DNA of 64,000 nucleotides from Fervidobacterium changbaicum (GTDB lineage Bacteria; Thermotogota; Thermotogae; Thermotogales; Fervidobacteriaceae), in assembly GCF_004117075.1 (NCBI RefSeq), contig NZ_CP026721.1:186001-250000 (forward strand), given 5' to 3'. The position numbers were made by a program, and so were the translations under genes. A model generated the notes under the pieces. That model made no database searches and had not been told where the DNA came from. It was given only the letters and a program-made list of their open reading frames with translations. Of this stretch, positions 17,206 through 26,015 are shown piece after piece; the stretch's first letter is position 1; the number at the start of each line of letters is the position of its first letter.

Positions 17206-17730
17206 ATGTCGATAACCACAAAGACCGGTGATGCAGGTGAAACAAGTCTTGCAAACGGAGAACGTATATCTAAAGCTGCCATAAGGGTTGAAACCTACGG
17301 AACAGTCGATGAATTGAATTCGTTTCTTGGATTAGCTAAGCATTTTCTACCTGACAATGAAAGGGAGGTTGTAGAACAAGTTCAAAAAGACCTCTTCAGA
17401 TTGGCGGCAGAACTTGCAAAAGGTGAAAAATTCGTCAGATTAATTAGCGAAGAGGATATTGAACTGCTTACAAAACACGTTCATGCTTACGAAGAAGTCG
17501 TGAAACTGGATTCCTTCGTCTTACCGGGCGAAACAGTGCCAAGTGCATACTTGGATGTATGCAGGACGGTTGCCAGACGTGCCGAAAGACTTGTTGTGAA
17601 ACTTTCGGAAAAAGAGGGTGTCAGACCAGAGGTTATAAAATACCTGAACCGCCTTTCCGATTTACTTTACATCATGGCCCGTTTTGTAGAAGGAAAACAC
17701 ATTACAAGAATAAGGGGAAGTGAACTATGA
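17206..17730 (+). CDS. pduO: ATP:cob(I)alamin adenosyltransferase, PduO type
   Basis: Transfers the adenosyl group from ATP to cob(I)alamin to form coenzyme B12. The 174-residue helical bundle carries the family N-terminus TKTGDAGETSLANGERISKA (phosphate loop), the TVDELNSFLGLAK helix, VLPGE in the middle and the RRAERLVVKL ... YLNRLSDLLYIMARF helices that form the active site. GGAGGGG precedes ATG 17206. It is the first gene of a three-gene unit; its stop overlaps the hutH start (ATGA). Confidence 0.92.
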   Translation: MSITTKTGDAGETSLANGERISKAAIRVETYGTVDELNSFLGLAKHFLPDNEREVVEQVQKDLFRLAAELAKGEKFVRLISEEDIELLTKHVHAYEEVVKLDSFVLPGETVPSAYLDVCRTVARRAERLVVKLSEKEGVRPEVIKYLNRLSDLLYIMARFVEGKHITRIRGSEL

Positions 17731-19232
17731 CCTCTCAAAGTTCTGCAAGAATCCCCAGCGTGGTAATTGATGGTGAACATCTAACTATTGAAGATGTTCA
17801 TCTTGTTAGTAGAAAGTACGCTCCTGTTAGCATTTCTCCAGATGCGCACGAAAGAGTCAAATTGAGTAGACAAATTCTCCAGAAATTTCTTGATATAGGA
17901 AAGCCAATATACGGTGTGAACACTGGTTTTGGTGCTCTTGCAAACGTTCGAATATCAAAAGAAAAATTAAAAGAACTACAAAGAAATATTATCCTTTCGC
18001 ACTCTGCAGGCATAGGTAACTACCTTTCGGAAGATATAGTGAGAGCAATGATTTTGATAAGGGCTAATGCATTAGCTAAAGGTCTTAGCGGTGTCAGACC
18101 TGTCGTTATTGAAAAACTGTTGGAACTACTCAACAAGAAAATAACACCCGCTGTTCCTGAAATTGGTTCGGTTGGTGCAAGTGGTGACTTGGCTCCTTTA
18201 TCACATATTGCAATGGTCTTAATCGGGGAAGGGAAAATCCTTAAAGATGGAAAAGATATTCCCTTCGTTCCTTCCAGCTATGATTTTGTGCCAATTCAAT
18301 TGGAAGAAAAGGAAGGACTGAGTCTAATAAACGGGACGCAATTCATGGCAGCACATTTGGCTTTGATTGTTCGCGACTTGGAAAGACTGATGAAAATAGC
18401 TACATTAATTGCGGCTTCAAGTGTAGATGTCCTACTTGGAACTCCTTCTGCATTCGATGAAAGAATCCAGCTGGCAAGACCACATCCCGGACAAATAAAA
18501 ATAGCACAGATGCTCAGGGATTTTTTAAAAGGAAGTGAGCTCAGAGAAAGTCACAAAAATTGCAGTAAAGTCCAGGATGCATACACGTTAAGAACGATAC
18601 CACAAGTTTACGGTGCTGTTTTTGATACCATCGAATGGGTTAAAGGAGTTGTTGAACGAGAAATAAATTCAGCTACCGACAACCCGTTGGTTTTTGAAGA
18701 CGAAATAATCAGTGGAGGTAATTTTCACGGAGAACCGCTTGCGCTTTGTGCAGACTTTTTAGCGATCGCACTGACATCCATGGGGAATATGATAGAAAGA
18801 AGGATAGATAGGCTTGTCAATCCAAAGGTTAACGAAGGGCTTCCTCCCTTCCTTGCAGGTGGTGAAGAAGGTCTCAACAGCGGATATATGATTTGGCAGT
18901 ACACAGCCGCTGCACTTTGCAACGAAAATAAAGTTCTTTCTCATCCCGCAAGTGCCGATTCAATACCAACTTCTGCTTACCAAGAGGACCACGTCAGCAT
19001 GGGAGCTACCGCTGTTAGAAAATTAAGAAAAGTGTTTGATAATTTGGTATCACTAGTTAGTATTGAAGCGATGCTCGTTTCAGTCGCCTTAGACTCTCGA
19101 AGGCCACTGAATAGCTCTTGTATAATCGAGGAATTCTATGGTAAAATAAAGATAAAATTATCTGAGGACAAATATTTCGGAGATAACTTTAATAAAGTAA
19201 AGCAAGTGATACTCGAGGAGGTGTTTTCATGA
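17727..19232 (+). CDS. hutH: Histidine ammonia-lyase
   Basis: Non-oxidatively deaminates L-histidine to urocanate. The 501-residue protein has the Ala-Ser-Gly triad that cyclises to the MIO electrophile, in [19 protein letters not shown] (about 140-160), plus the conserved [12 protein letters not shown] block. [20 protein letters not shown] and the STDNPL-like SATDNPLVF segment also match the family. No hutU, hutI or hutG is nearby, so the downstream path is not visible here. ATG overlaps the pduO stop by 4 bp, and its own stop overlaps the chemoreceptor start. Confidence 0.93.
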   Translation: MTSQSSARIPSVVIDGEHLTIEDVHLVSRKYAPVSISPDAHERVKLSRQILQKFLDIGKPIYGVNTGFGALANVRISKEKLKELQRNIILSHSAGIGNYLSEDIVRAMILIRANALAKGLSGVRPVVIEKLLELLNKKITPAVPEIGSVGASGDLAPLSHIAMVLIGEGKILKDGKDIPFVPSSYDFVPIQLEEKEGLSLINGTQFMAAHLALIVRDLERLMKIATLIAASSVDVLLGTPSAFDERIQLARPHPGQIKIAQMLRDFLKGSELRESHKNCSKVQDAYTLRTIPQVYGAVFDTIEWVKGVVEREINSATDNPLVFEDEIISGGNFHGEPLALCADFLAIALTSMGNMIERRIDRLVNPKVNEGLPPFLAGGEEGLNSGYMIWQYTAAALCNENKVLSHPASADSIPTSAYQEDHVSMGATAVRKLRKVFDNLVSLVSIEAMLVSVALDSRRPLNSSCIIEEFYGKIKIKLSEDKYFGDNFNKVKQVILEEVFS

Positions 19233-21217
19233 GCTTGAGGACAAAGCTTATCCTATCTTTGGTTCTGGTCGGAGTCGTAGCCTCTTTTGTAAGCGTTTTC
19301 GTCTCTGTTCTTGTCTCAACTTCCGTGGTCAGAGACGCAGCAGCCCAGATTGAAGCACTTGTTCTAAGTTCCGTGAAAAAAGACATAGAAGTAAGTTTAA
19401 ACGAAACCGTTAAGCCTTTGGTCGATTACTCAACAAGTGGTGCTATATCGCCTTATATGATGAATACAAACGATGAATTAGGCATCACACAACTTGGCTG
19501 GGGTGTCAGGAACGCGTACAGCGCACTAAATCCGAAGGGGTATTTAGAGGTTTTCGTTATCTTGCCGGACAAAAGAATAGTGTCCAAAGATGGGGTTGTT
19601 AATATTCAACTTCCAAACGACGTTATCGAAAATATTCTAACAAAAAAGAAAGAATACGATATTTACATGCCTTATGAATACAACGGTCAACAAAGTATCT
19701 TGGTTGTTGCAGCCGTAAAGGATTTTGGAGAAAATGTTATTGGAGTACTAGCTGGTATATATCCATTGGATAAGCTACAAAAGATGGTCGCCGGAATCAA
19801 GATAGGAAAATCCGGCTACGTAGCCCTTGCCTATGGAACACTGACCGTTGCGCATCCAAAGGCTGAATATGTCGGAAAACTTGATTTGGCGAAAGAAGAA
19901 GGTACAAAACAACTTGCTCAGGAAATCATCTCAAAGACAAAAGGGACTGTTGTGTACACGTTCAACGGTAAGAAATTTGCAGCGTTCGAAAGGATAGGAA
20001 GTTATAACCTAACTGCTATCGGCATAATCCCATATTCTGAAATCACGGATGCTGCACGAAAGATCATAACATCCGGTATCTTTGCTGGAATAATCATCGC
20101 ACTTGGTGCAGCTTTAATTGCTCTGTTCTTAACCGATAGCATAACCAAGCGAATCAATCATGTCGTTGAAGTTGCTCAAAAGGTTGCAAATAACGATTTG
20201 ACGGTTGAAGTTTCCGAAGAACAACTTGGAAAAGACGAAATCGCTGAACTTGGCCGCGCATTCAAGATACTCATAGACAGTTTCAAACAAACAGTCGGTG
20301 AGATTATGAAGCTCGGCGCACAAGTCTCATCCGTTTCGTTCATGCTCGATGACCTTGCACAAAATTCGGCAGAAGCAGCGATGGCATCTAAAGAGACCGT
20401 GCAAAAGACAACTTTGGAAGTTCAAGACATCGCTGCAGCTACTCAGGAAGCGAATAGTGGTATGGAAGAGATAGCGGCCGGTGCCCAGAACATAGCCAGG
20501 TACTCAGAAAGGTTGTCTCAGAGCGCCGAATTAATGAGAGAGAATGTCACAACGGTCTCAGGAAGAATGGCAGAAGTCGAGTCCTCAGTGAGTGAAATCA
20601 GAACAGGTATGGGAGAATCTTTGAACGCTATAGTTGAACTGACAAAGTTCTCAAACCAGATAGGAGAAATAGTCGACACGATATCGAGCATAGCAGAACA
20701 AACAAACTTACTTGCGCTCAACGCTGCAATTGAAGCTGCACGTGCTGGAGAAGCTGGAAGAGGCTTTGCGGTTGTTGCCGATGAAATAAGAAAACTGGCC
20801 GAAGAAAGCAGGCAGGCAACAAAGAAGATAGCAGAGATACTTGGCAAAATTGGAGAGCAGGCAAGAAAAGTTGAAAAGGTAACAACAGGAGTAAGTCAAA
20901 AAGTTGATGGTTATGTCGCAACGGTTAAAGAAGCTGGGGAAAGCCTAAAAATGCTTATAGGAAAGATTGAAGAAGTTTCAAAGATGACAGCGGATTTGGC
21001 TGCTACCGCTGAAGAACAAAGCGGTGCTACAGAAGAAGTCAGCGCTGCAATGGATAAGATAACAAAGAACATACAAGAAGTTGAACATGACATTGAAGAA
21101 ATGGCTGCGCAAATTGCAAATCAAGCTGAACAAGTTAGCAACGTTAAGAACTACTCAGACGAACTTGCAAAAGCTGTGAGCGATTTGAACGAGTATGTAA
21201 AAAGGTTCAAAATATAA
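19229..21217 (+). CDS. Methyl-accepting chemotaxis protein with extracytoplasmic Cache-like sensor
   Basis: A 662-residue transmembrane receptor. TM1 spans about 6-30, a periplasmic dCache/sCache-like region about 35-275 ([49 protein letters not shown]), TM2 about 280-305, then HAMP and a long signalling coiled coil. The hairpin tip reads [38 protein letters not shown], which is nearly invariant among chemoreceptors. It is translationally coupled to hutH, suggesting it may sense histidine or a related amino acid (inference). A strong terminator follows. Confidence 0.92.
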   Translation: MSLRTKLILSLVLVGVVASFVSVFVSVLVSTSVVRDAAAQIEALVLSSVKKDIEVSLNETVKPLVDYSTSGAISPYMMNTNDELGITQLGWGVRNAYSALNPKGYLEVFVILPDKRIVSKDGVVNIQLPNDVIENILTKKKEYDIYMPYEYNGQQSILVVAAVKDFGENVIGVLAGIYPLDKLQKMVAGIKIGKSGYVALAYGTLTVAHPKAEYVGKLDLAKEEGTKQLAQEIISKTKGTVVYTFNGKKFAAFERIGSYNLTAIGIIPYSEITDAARKIITSGIFAGIIIALGAALIALFLTDSITKRINHVVEVAQKVANNDLTVEVSEEQLGKDEIAELGRAFKILIDSFKQTVGEIMKLGAQVSSVSFMLDDLAQNSAEAAMASKETVQKTTLEVQDIAAATQEANSGMEEIAAGAQNIARYSERLSQSAELMRENVTTVSGRMAEVESSVSEIRTGMGESLNAIVELTKFSNQIGEIVDTISSIAEQTNLLALNAAIEAARAGEAGRGFAVVADEIRKLAEESRQATKKIAEILGKIGEQARKVEKVTTGVSQKVDGYVATVKEAGESLKMLIGKIEEVSKMTADLAATAEEQSGATEEVSAAMDKITKNIQEVEHDIEEMAAQIANQAEQVSNVKNYSDELAKAVSDLNEYVKRFKI

Positions 21218-21220
21218 GCA

Positions 21221-21247
21221 AAAACCCCCGATGAATCGGGGGTTTTT
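21221..21247. terminator. Bidirectional terminator
   Basis: A perfect CCCCCGAT/ATCGGGGG stem is flanked by AAAA on the left and TTTTT on the right. It can end the chemoreceptor operon (+) and the acidic-protein end of the metK-rpsT operon (-). Confidence 0.9.
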
Positions 21248-21285
21248 ATTTAAAGTAGCTCTCTGTGGGCTTTTGAAATCTACAC

Positions 21286-21693
21286 TTACTCTTCTTCTTC
21301 CTCCTCAATCTCATCGAGGAGTTCTTCGTAGTGTGGTTTTAGATCTTCTTCCTCTTCTTCTTCAAGGCTTTCTATGGTTCTTTCCTTTATCTCTTCCTTT
21401 GCTTGTCCAAGAGGGTGTGCTGGATCGAGCCTTCCGGAGAATATCTCTATCTTTTCTCCATTTTCATATATGTATTCCTTGGCGTTCACTGGTGTTCTCA
21501 ATACTTCCAAGACCATCTGCATGACTTCTTCATCAAGGTCCTCATTCTCCGGAAACTTGATGCTAAGCGTTCCATTCTCAAACTTCACTTCGCACCTTTT
21601 TTCTTCTATTAATCTTTTGAGCTCTTCGTTCTTGAGCGCATAATCTGCGCGTTGCTCACTTACGCTCAGCTCCATCACATAGTAGAATGGCAT
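21286..21693 (-). CDS. Small acidic protein of unknown function
   Basis: A 135-residue protein not assigned to a family. An N-terminal segment (MPFYYVMELSVSEQRADYAL) leads to a beta-rich middle (KRCEVKFENGTLSIKF, IYENGEKIEIFSGRLDPAHPLG). The tail is very acidic, with two runs of five to six glutamates. It begins 2 bp after the rpsT stop and probably shares its transcript. The acidic tail could interact with basic ribosomal or nucleic-acid-binding proteins, but that is speculation. Confidence 0.7.
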   Translation of the reverse strand: MPFYYVMELSVSEQRADYALKNEELKRLIEEKRCEVKFENGTLSIKFPENEDLDEEVMQMVLEVLRTPVNAKEYIYENGEKIEIFSGRLDPAHPLGQAKEEIKERTIESLEEEEEEDLKPHYEELLDEIEEEEEE

Positions 21694-21695
21694 TT

Positions 21696-21983
21696 TTACA
21701 CCCCTTGTTCTTTAGCAGCAACGTAGGCCTTAACCTTTGCTGCCAATCTTGATTTCCTCCTGCTTGCTTGATTCTTGTGAATTGCACCTCTTCTTGCAGC
21801 CTTATCGATAGCACTTTGAGCAACCTTAAAAAGTTCTTGAACCTCTTCGACAGGTTTACCTTCAGCAATAGCTTTAAGAACCGCTTTGATCTTGTTCTTC
21901 ATGCTTGTTTTGTAAGCTTTGTTAAGAACTCTTCTTTTCTCGGAAACTCTCACACGCTTTTCAGCAGACTTTGTGTTAGGCAT
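21696..21983 (-). CDS. rpsT: 30S ribosomal protein S20
   Basis: A 95-residue basic primary 16S rRNA-binding protein. It begins [18 protein letters not shown] and contains the family pattern [15 protein letters not shown] ... [26 protein letters not shown] 21983 is chosen because AGGAGGG lies ten bases upstream; the frame continues upstream, but those codons lack family similarity. It lies about 100 bp after metK in the same direction. Confidence 0.96.
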   Translation of the reverse strand: MPNTKSAEKRVRVSEKRRVLNKAYKTSMKNKIKAVLKAIAEGKPVEEVQELFKVAQSAIDKAARRGAIHKNQASRRKSRLAAKVKAYVAAKEQGV

Positions 21984-22035
21984 AAAAACCAATCCCTCCT
22001 GCTCTTTTAGTCTTCTTAGTCTTTTTAATCGGTTC

Positions 22036-22051
22036 CCCATCCGTAGATGGG
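22036..22051 (-). other. Short hairpin between metK and rpsT
   Basis: CCCATC and GATGGG form a six-pair stem (extendable by a further pair) with a four-base CGTA loop (+ strand) in the rpsT leader. It has no U-run, so it may be a leader or processing structure rather than a terminator. Confidence 0.3.
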
Positions 22052-22082
22052 ACTTTCTCAGCTCTCAGTACATCTAAAAAGT

Positions 22083-23273
22083 TCAAAGATTGAACGCTGC
22101 CTTTAACTCTTTTGCCATATCGGTCTTTTCCCATGTGAAATCTGGGTCGTTCCTTCCGAAATGACCATATGCAGCTGTCTTTTTGTAGATAGGTCTAAGC
22201 AAATCGAGCTTTTTAATAATGGCACCTGGCCTGAAATCGAAGAGCTCTGTTATAACTTTCAGGAGCTTTTCCTCGTCTACTTTTGATGTACCAAATGTAT
22301 TGATCATTATGGACACCGGTCTTGCAACTCCTATCGCATATGCAATTTGAATCATGAATCTGTCTGCCAAACCTGCTGCGACAACGTTTTTAGCAACATA
22401 CCTTGCAAAGTAGTGTGCAGACCTGTCAACTTTCGTCGGGTCTTTACCACTGAACGCACCGCCACCGTGTGGTATAGCTCCACCGTAAGTATCAACAATT
22501 ATCTTTCTTCCCGTCAAACCCGTATCAGCCGCTGGACCTCCGAGAACAAAACGCCCTGTTGGGTTGACAAGAATTCGCATTTTGTTGTCCCTGAGCGCTT
22601 CCGGAATCACAGGATCGATTACGTACTTTACAAGCGCTTCTTTAATCTCTGGAATTGTCACATCCGGTTCGTGCTGAGTTGATATCAAGATCGTATCTAC
22701 TCTAATCGGTCTATCATTTTCATCGTATTCAATAGTAACCTGAGTCTTACCATCTGGTCTCAAAAACGGTACGGTACCGTTCTTTCTGACTTCGGCAAGT
22801 TTCATGGCTAACTTATGAGCAAGCATTATCGGAAGAGGCATAAACTCTTCTGTTTCGTTTGTAGCGTACCCGAACATCATTCCCTGGTCGCCGGCACCGA
22901 TTTTTTCAAATTCGTCTTCAGCTTTTTGGCCTTCTTTGTATTCTGCTGCTTCGTCAACACCGAGTGCTATATCAGGTGACTGACTGTGTATCGAAGAAAG
23001 AACTGCACAAGTTTCTCCATCAAAACCGTACTTTGCCCTTGTGTAACCGATATCGAGAACGGTCTTTCTCACAATATCCTGAACGTCGACGTATGCCCTT
23101 GTCGTTACTTCACCGGCAACAACGGCAACACCTGTCGTGAGCAACGTTTCGACAGCGACGCGTGCCTTTGGATCCTCTGCGATAATCGCGTCTAAGATGG
23201 CATCACTAATCTGATCTGCCATCTTGTCTGGGTGTCCTTCGGTAACACTTTCGCTTGTGAACAGCCTTCTCAT
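22083..23273 (-). CDS. metK: S-adenosylmethionine synthase
   Basis: Makes S-adenosylmethionine from methionine and ATP. All three repeats are recognisable in the 396 residues: [22 protein letters not shown] (methionine/ATP site) at the N-terminus, [16 protein letters not shown] near 127, and [23 protein letters not shown] (P-loop-like phosphate site) near 270. The length is standard. Its ATG overlaps the stop of the upstream small Cys protein (ATGA type). Supplies SAM to the methyl cycle shared with AhcY. Confidence 0.97.
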   Translation of the reverse strand: MRRLFTSESVTEGHPDKMADQISDAILDAIIAEDPKARVAVETLLTTGVAVVAGEVTTRAYVDVQDIVRKTVLDIGYTRAKYGFDGETCAVLSSIHSQSPDIALGVDEAAEYKEGQKAEDEFEKIGAGDQGMMFGYATNETEEFMPLPIMLAHKLAMKLAEVRKNGTVPFLRPDGKTQVTIEYDENDRPIRVDTILISTQHEPDVTIPEIKEALVKYVIDPVIPEALRDNKMRILVNPTGRFVLGGPAADTGLTGRKIIVDTYGGAIPHGGGAFSGKDPTKVDRSAHYFARYVAKNVVAAGLADRFMIQIAYAIGVARPVSIMINTFGTSKVDEEKLLKVITELFDFRPGAIIKKLDLLRPIYKKTAAYGHFGRNDPDFTWEKTDMAKELKAAFNL

Positions 23274-23599
23274 CTCTCTGCCTCCCTTTCGTAAGTTTCT
23301 TTTGATATAAACTTTCCACCTTCTATTTCGATGCTCACTGGTTTGTACGAACCAGTGAACTTTGCTTTCAACTCAATTTTATTGGGGCATTTCGAACCTA
23401 CGTAAATCTTTTCGATCTTGAACGGAGCTGATCTGTTGTCGTAATCTATTATAAAGTCGTAGCCGATCCTCAGATGGCTCCTGAATACTTCCCCACATTT
23501 ATTACATTTGATGTATACCACCAGTGCGTTCGATTCTTTGTAAAATGGATTCCTTTCTAAGTCTGACTCGGTTTTCTCCTTTTTCCTAAAAAAGAACAT
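23270..23599 (-). CDS. Small conserved protein with a Cys-x-x-Cys motif
   Basis: A 109-residue protein of unknown function. After a charged start ([13 protein letters not shown]) it has [25 protein letters not shown], a zinc-ribbon-like CxxC, and a later [14 protein letters not shown]. Only three cysteines are seen, so a full four-Cys zinc site is uncertain. ATG 23599 follows AAGGTG with good spacing; GTG 23608 is an alternative that would overlap the M23 peptidase stop. It lies between the peptidase gene and metK. Confidence 0.62.
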   Translation of the reverse strand: MFFFRKKEKTESDLERNPFYKESNALVVYIKCNKCGEVFRSHLRIGYDFIIDYDNRSAPFKIEKIYVGSKCPNKIELKAKFTGSYKPVSIEIEGGKFISKETYEREAER

Positions 23600-23604
23600 A
23601 TTAA

Positions 23605-24603
23605 TCACCTTCTTTGGAGATTGAAAGAAAACTTACCAACATTTCCAAAAGCATCTTTAATTTCAAGAGACACTTTGTAATTACTTCCACCATACTGCTT
23701 TACCTTATTTACCCTAACAAAAGGAGAATCCTCATCAGAGTACAACTTATAATACGCACGGTAAACCAAGGATGTCATTACAGTGTGTTCGTCATAGAGA
23801 AGATTCGGCTTTTCCCAGTACTCCATAGGTAACTTATCAAGTATTATATGATACACCAAATCATCCGAAAAGTACACCTTTATTTCTTTAACTCCAAGTA
23901 AATTTTTGGCTAATTCTGTGTATGCCTCAACAGCTATTCTTGGATAAGCTCCTGAAAACTCATATGTAGCATTCTCTGAATATGGATACTGCTTGCCATC
24001 AATTATCAAATCTTTCAAGATGATCCCCATCTGGACAGGCTTCAATAATTTCTTATCAATGAAATCCAAAGGATCATATATATTTCGTTCTTCTTTATCT
24101 CGCACCTCGAAATGACAATGCGGTTGAGCTGCTTCGCCAGTTCTTCCAGAATAACCTATTAACTCACCGATTGATACCTTCAAGTCGTCCGACAAGAACT
24201 CCACAACAATCCTTTTTGAACCAAACTCTTCCCTTAGCATATTTGCCAGTTTTTCGTATTTGTCTGCAAACGCTGAAAGATGGGCGTACAGTGTTCTATA
24301 TCCATCAGGATGTTCCAAAACAACGGTGTTACCATAGATGTTATCTAAGTCTATTTCCAACCTTCTTACAAAACCATCGGCAGCTGCTTTTATCGGAACG
24401 CCTTCTTTAAGAAACGTACTGAAATCAATTCCAGAGTGAAAATGCGGTATTTTCCCAGTAGAGCGAAATTCCATGAACGTAGCCGTTATATACGAGCTAT
24501 CAACCGGCAACTGGTATAGCGCAACTAACAAGGAAGGTGTGAAGACGATGAAGAAGACAATAACTGATAACAAGAACTTAAACCCAAAATCTCTAATTTC
24601 CAT
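23605..24603 (-). CDS. M23-family (LytM) metallopeptidase, membrane-anchored
   Basis: A 332-residue envelope protein with one N-terminal membrane helix (about 10-30) and the LytM zinc-peptidase motifs FHSGIDF (about 56) and PHCHFEVRD (about 162), separated by GNTVVLEHPDGYRTLYAHLS. These give the two His plus Asp zinc ligands and the catalytic His, so it is probably active on peptidoglycan cross-bridges. A C-terminal beta-rich region of about 130 residues has no assignment. ATG 24603 has GGAGAGGTG six bases upstream. The IS110 element now separates it from hflX. Confidence 0.88.
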   Translation of the reverse strand: MEIRDFGFKFLLSVIVFFIVFTPSLLVALYQLPVDSSYITATFMEFRSTGKIPHFHSGIDFSTFLKEGVPIKAAADGFVRRLEIDLDNIYGNTVVLEHPDGYRTLYAHLSAFADKYEKLANMLREEFGSKRIVVEFLSDDLKVSIGELIGYSGRTGEAAQPHCHFEVRDKEERNIYDPLDFIDKKLLKPVQMGIILKDLIIDGKQYPYSENATYEFSGAYPRIAVEAYTELAKNLLGVKEIKVYFSDDLVYHIILDKLPMEYWEKPNLLYDEHTVMTSLVYRAYYKLYSDEDSPFVRVNKVKQYGGSNYKVSLEIKDAFGNVGKFSFNLQRR

Positions 24604-24627
24604 GTTCACCTCTCCTACATAAAAATA

Positions 24628-24636
24628 TGGTATAAA
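24628..24636 (+). promoter_or_regulatory. Possible promoter reading into the IS left end
   Basis: TGGTATAAA, an extended -10-like site in host DNA, would start transcripts around 24,643, just before the structured left end of the element. No -35 is evident. Confidence 0.25.
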
Positions 24637-24658
24637 TAATTTAGCTTAAAAAAATTGA

Positions 24659-24790
24659 GGGCAGGACAACTTATGTCACCTTGGCTTTTAAGCCATTTAA
24701 GGAGTCTGTTGCCTGCCTTTAACCATGATTAGTTGGTTGGGCTTTCAGCCCTCGTCAGCATGGAGGATTGGTTCAGCAGGCTCCCTGCCC
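24659..24790 (+). ncRNA. Candidate IS110 bridge RNA (two-loop guide RNA)
   Basis: Two successive stem-bounded internal loops can be drawn. Loop 1: a ten-pair stem (24660-24670 with 24708-24717, one bulged A) encloses strands 24671-24681 and 24696-24707, capped by the hairpin TGGCTT/AAGCCA (24682-24695). Loop 2: stem CCATG/CATGG (24723-24727 with 24759-24763) encloses strands 24728-24738 and 24752-24758, capped by GGGCT/AGCCC (24739-24751). A 3' hairpin GCAGG/CCTGC (24776-24788) follows. Strand 24696-24706 is an 11-nt perfect complement of the right junction DNA. The fold is by eye and the RNA ends are not known. Confidence 0.6.
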
Positions 24791-24815
24791 TCATCATTCG
24801 AAAGGAGGTTCTTGT

Positions 24816-26015
24816 ATGAATAACTTCTCCATATTCGTCGGCATCGATGTTTCCAAGGATAAGTTCAACGTCTGCGCTATCTCTAATCCCAGTTCCATCA
24901 TCTTCGAATCTTCTTTCGATATGTCCCAGCAAGGCTTTTCCTCCTTCGCAAACAAACTCTCTGCCTTCCCAAAACAATCCATCATCATCGCTATGGAATC
25001 TACTGGCTGTTATCATCTCAACCTTCTGGCTTTCCTTTCTTCCAACGACTTTGCTTGCGCTGTTTTTAATCCTCTAACTGTTAAAAACTTTGCTTCTCTT
25101 CGAAAGACCAAAACCGACAAAATCGATGCTCGCATTATCGCTACTGCTTTGTTTTACCTACAACATCAAATTCCTTCTTCTGCTTTTGTCAACTCTGAGC
25201 TTCGTGATATTGTCAGAGCACGCGAAAACATTATCCACCGCATCGCAAAAGTTAAAGGCAATATCGAAAAACTGCTCAACGTTCTTTTCCCTGAACTCGA
25301 AAGAGTTACCAATATCTACAGTGACACTATCCTCAATCTTCTTTCTCATTTCCCTTCTGCCAAGGCTATTCAAAAGGCTCGTAATCTGGATGTGTTCTTT
25401 TCCAAAGACCGTGGCAGAAGTACAAAACTTAATGCTCAAAAACTTAAAGAACTCGCTAATAACTCGATTGCTCAATATTGGCCGATGAAAGAAAAGATTC
25501 TTGTGCAAAATATCAAAGAACTACAATTTTTACAGCAACAGCTTGAAGAATACGACAAGATGATGAAAGAATATTGCGAATGTAGTGCGATAAACCTTGA
25601 TATCGAGATACTCACGTCAATACCAGGTATTGGTGAAAACAGCGCGATGCATTTCTTGGCAGAAGTTGGAGATATCTCAAGATTTAGTACATACAAAAAA
25701 CTCATTGCGTATTGTGGACTCGATCCAAGCATTGCCCAATCAGGCAAAAGCAAAGTAGAAGGACACATATCGAAAAGGGGCAATGCCCACCTAAGACGAA
25801 TACTATGGCTAATGGCAGTGAGTGTAGTGATTCACAACGAATATTTCCGAACATACTATGAACGAAAAAGGCAGCAAGGTTTACCGTACAAAAAAGCGAT
25901 AATGTCAGTAGTACACAAGTTATTGCGAACGTTGTACGCAATGTTGAGAAAGAAAGAGAAGTTCAATATTGATTATGCTATCTCACACTCAAAACAAAAA
26001 TTTAATTTTGCATAG
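24816..26015 (+). CDS. IS110-family transposase (DEDD recombinase)
   Basis: A 399-residue transposase. The N-terminal RuvC-like DEDD domain shows FVGIDVSKDKFNV (first Asp, about 9), IAMESTGCYHLNL (Glu, about 59) and KTDKIDARIIA (Asp residues, about 100). A coiled-coil middle precedes the C-terminal Tnp domain with LTSIPGIGENSAMHFLAEVGD, AYCGLDPSIAQSGK and KRGNAHLRRILW, which holds the conserved serine used in strand exchange. It is intact. ATG 24816 is preceded by AAAGGAGG. Its codon use in the first third (Phe/Ser/Tyr with C-ending codons) looks unlike neighbouring genes. Its 3' end overlaps the end of hflX on the opposite strand. Confidence 0.93.
   Translation: MNNFSIFVGIDVSKDKFNVCAISNPSSIIFESSFDMSQQGFSSFANKLSAFPKQSIIIAMESTGCYHLNLLAFLSSNDFACAVFNPLTVKNFASLRKTKTDKIDARIIATALFYLQHQIPSSAFVNSELRDIVRARENIIHRIAKVKGNIEKLLNVLFPELERVTNIYSDTILNLLSHFPSAKAIQKARNLDVFFSKDRGRSTKLNAQKLKELANNSIAQYWPMKEKILVQNIKELQFLQQQLEEYDKMMKEYCECSAINLDIEILTSIPGIGENSAMHFLAEVGDISRFSTYKKLIAYCGLDPSIAQSGKSKVEGHISKRGNAHLRRILWLMAVSVVIHNEYFRTYYERKRQQGLPYKKAIMSVVHKLLRTLYAMLRKKEKFNIDYAISHSKQKFNFA

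Noticed and set aside
20400-21200. Repetitive-looking segment of the chemoreceptor
   Set aside because: The periodicity is the heptad coiled coil of the signalling domain, not a DNA repeat.
24729-25016. Minus-strand frames opposite the transposase N-terminus
   Set aside because: Antisense shadows of a strongly recognised transposase gene.
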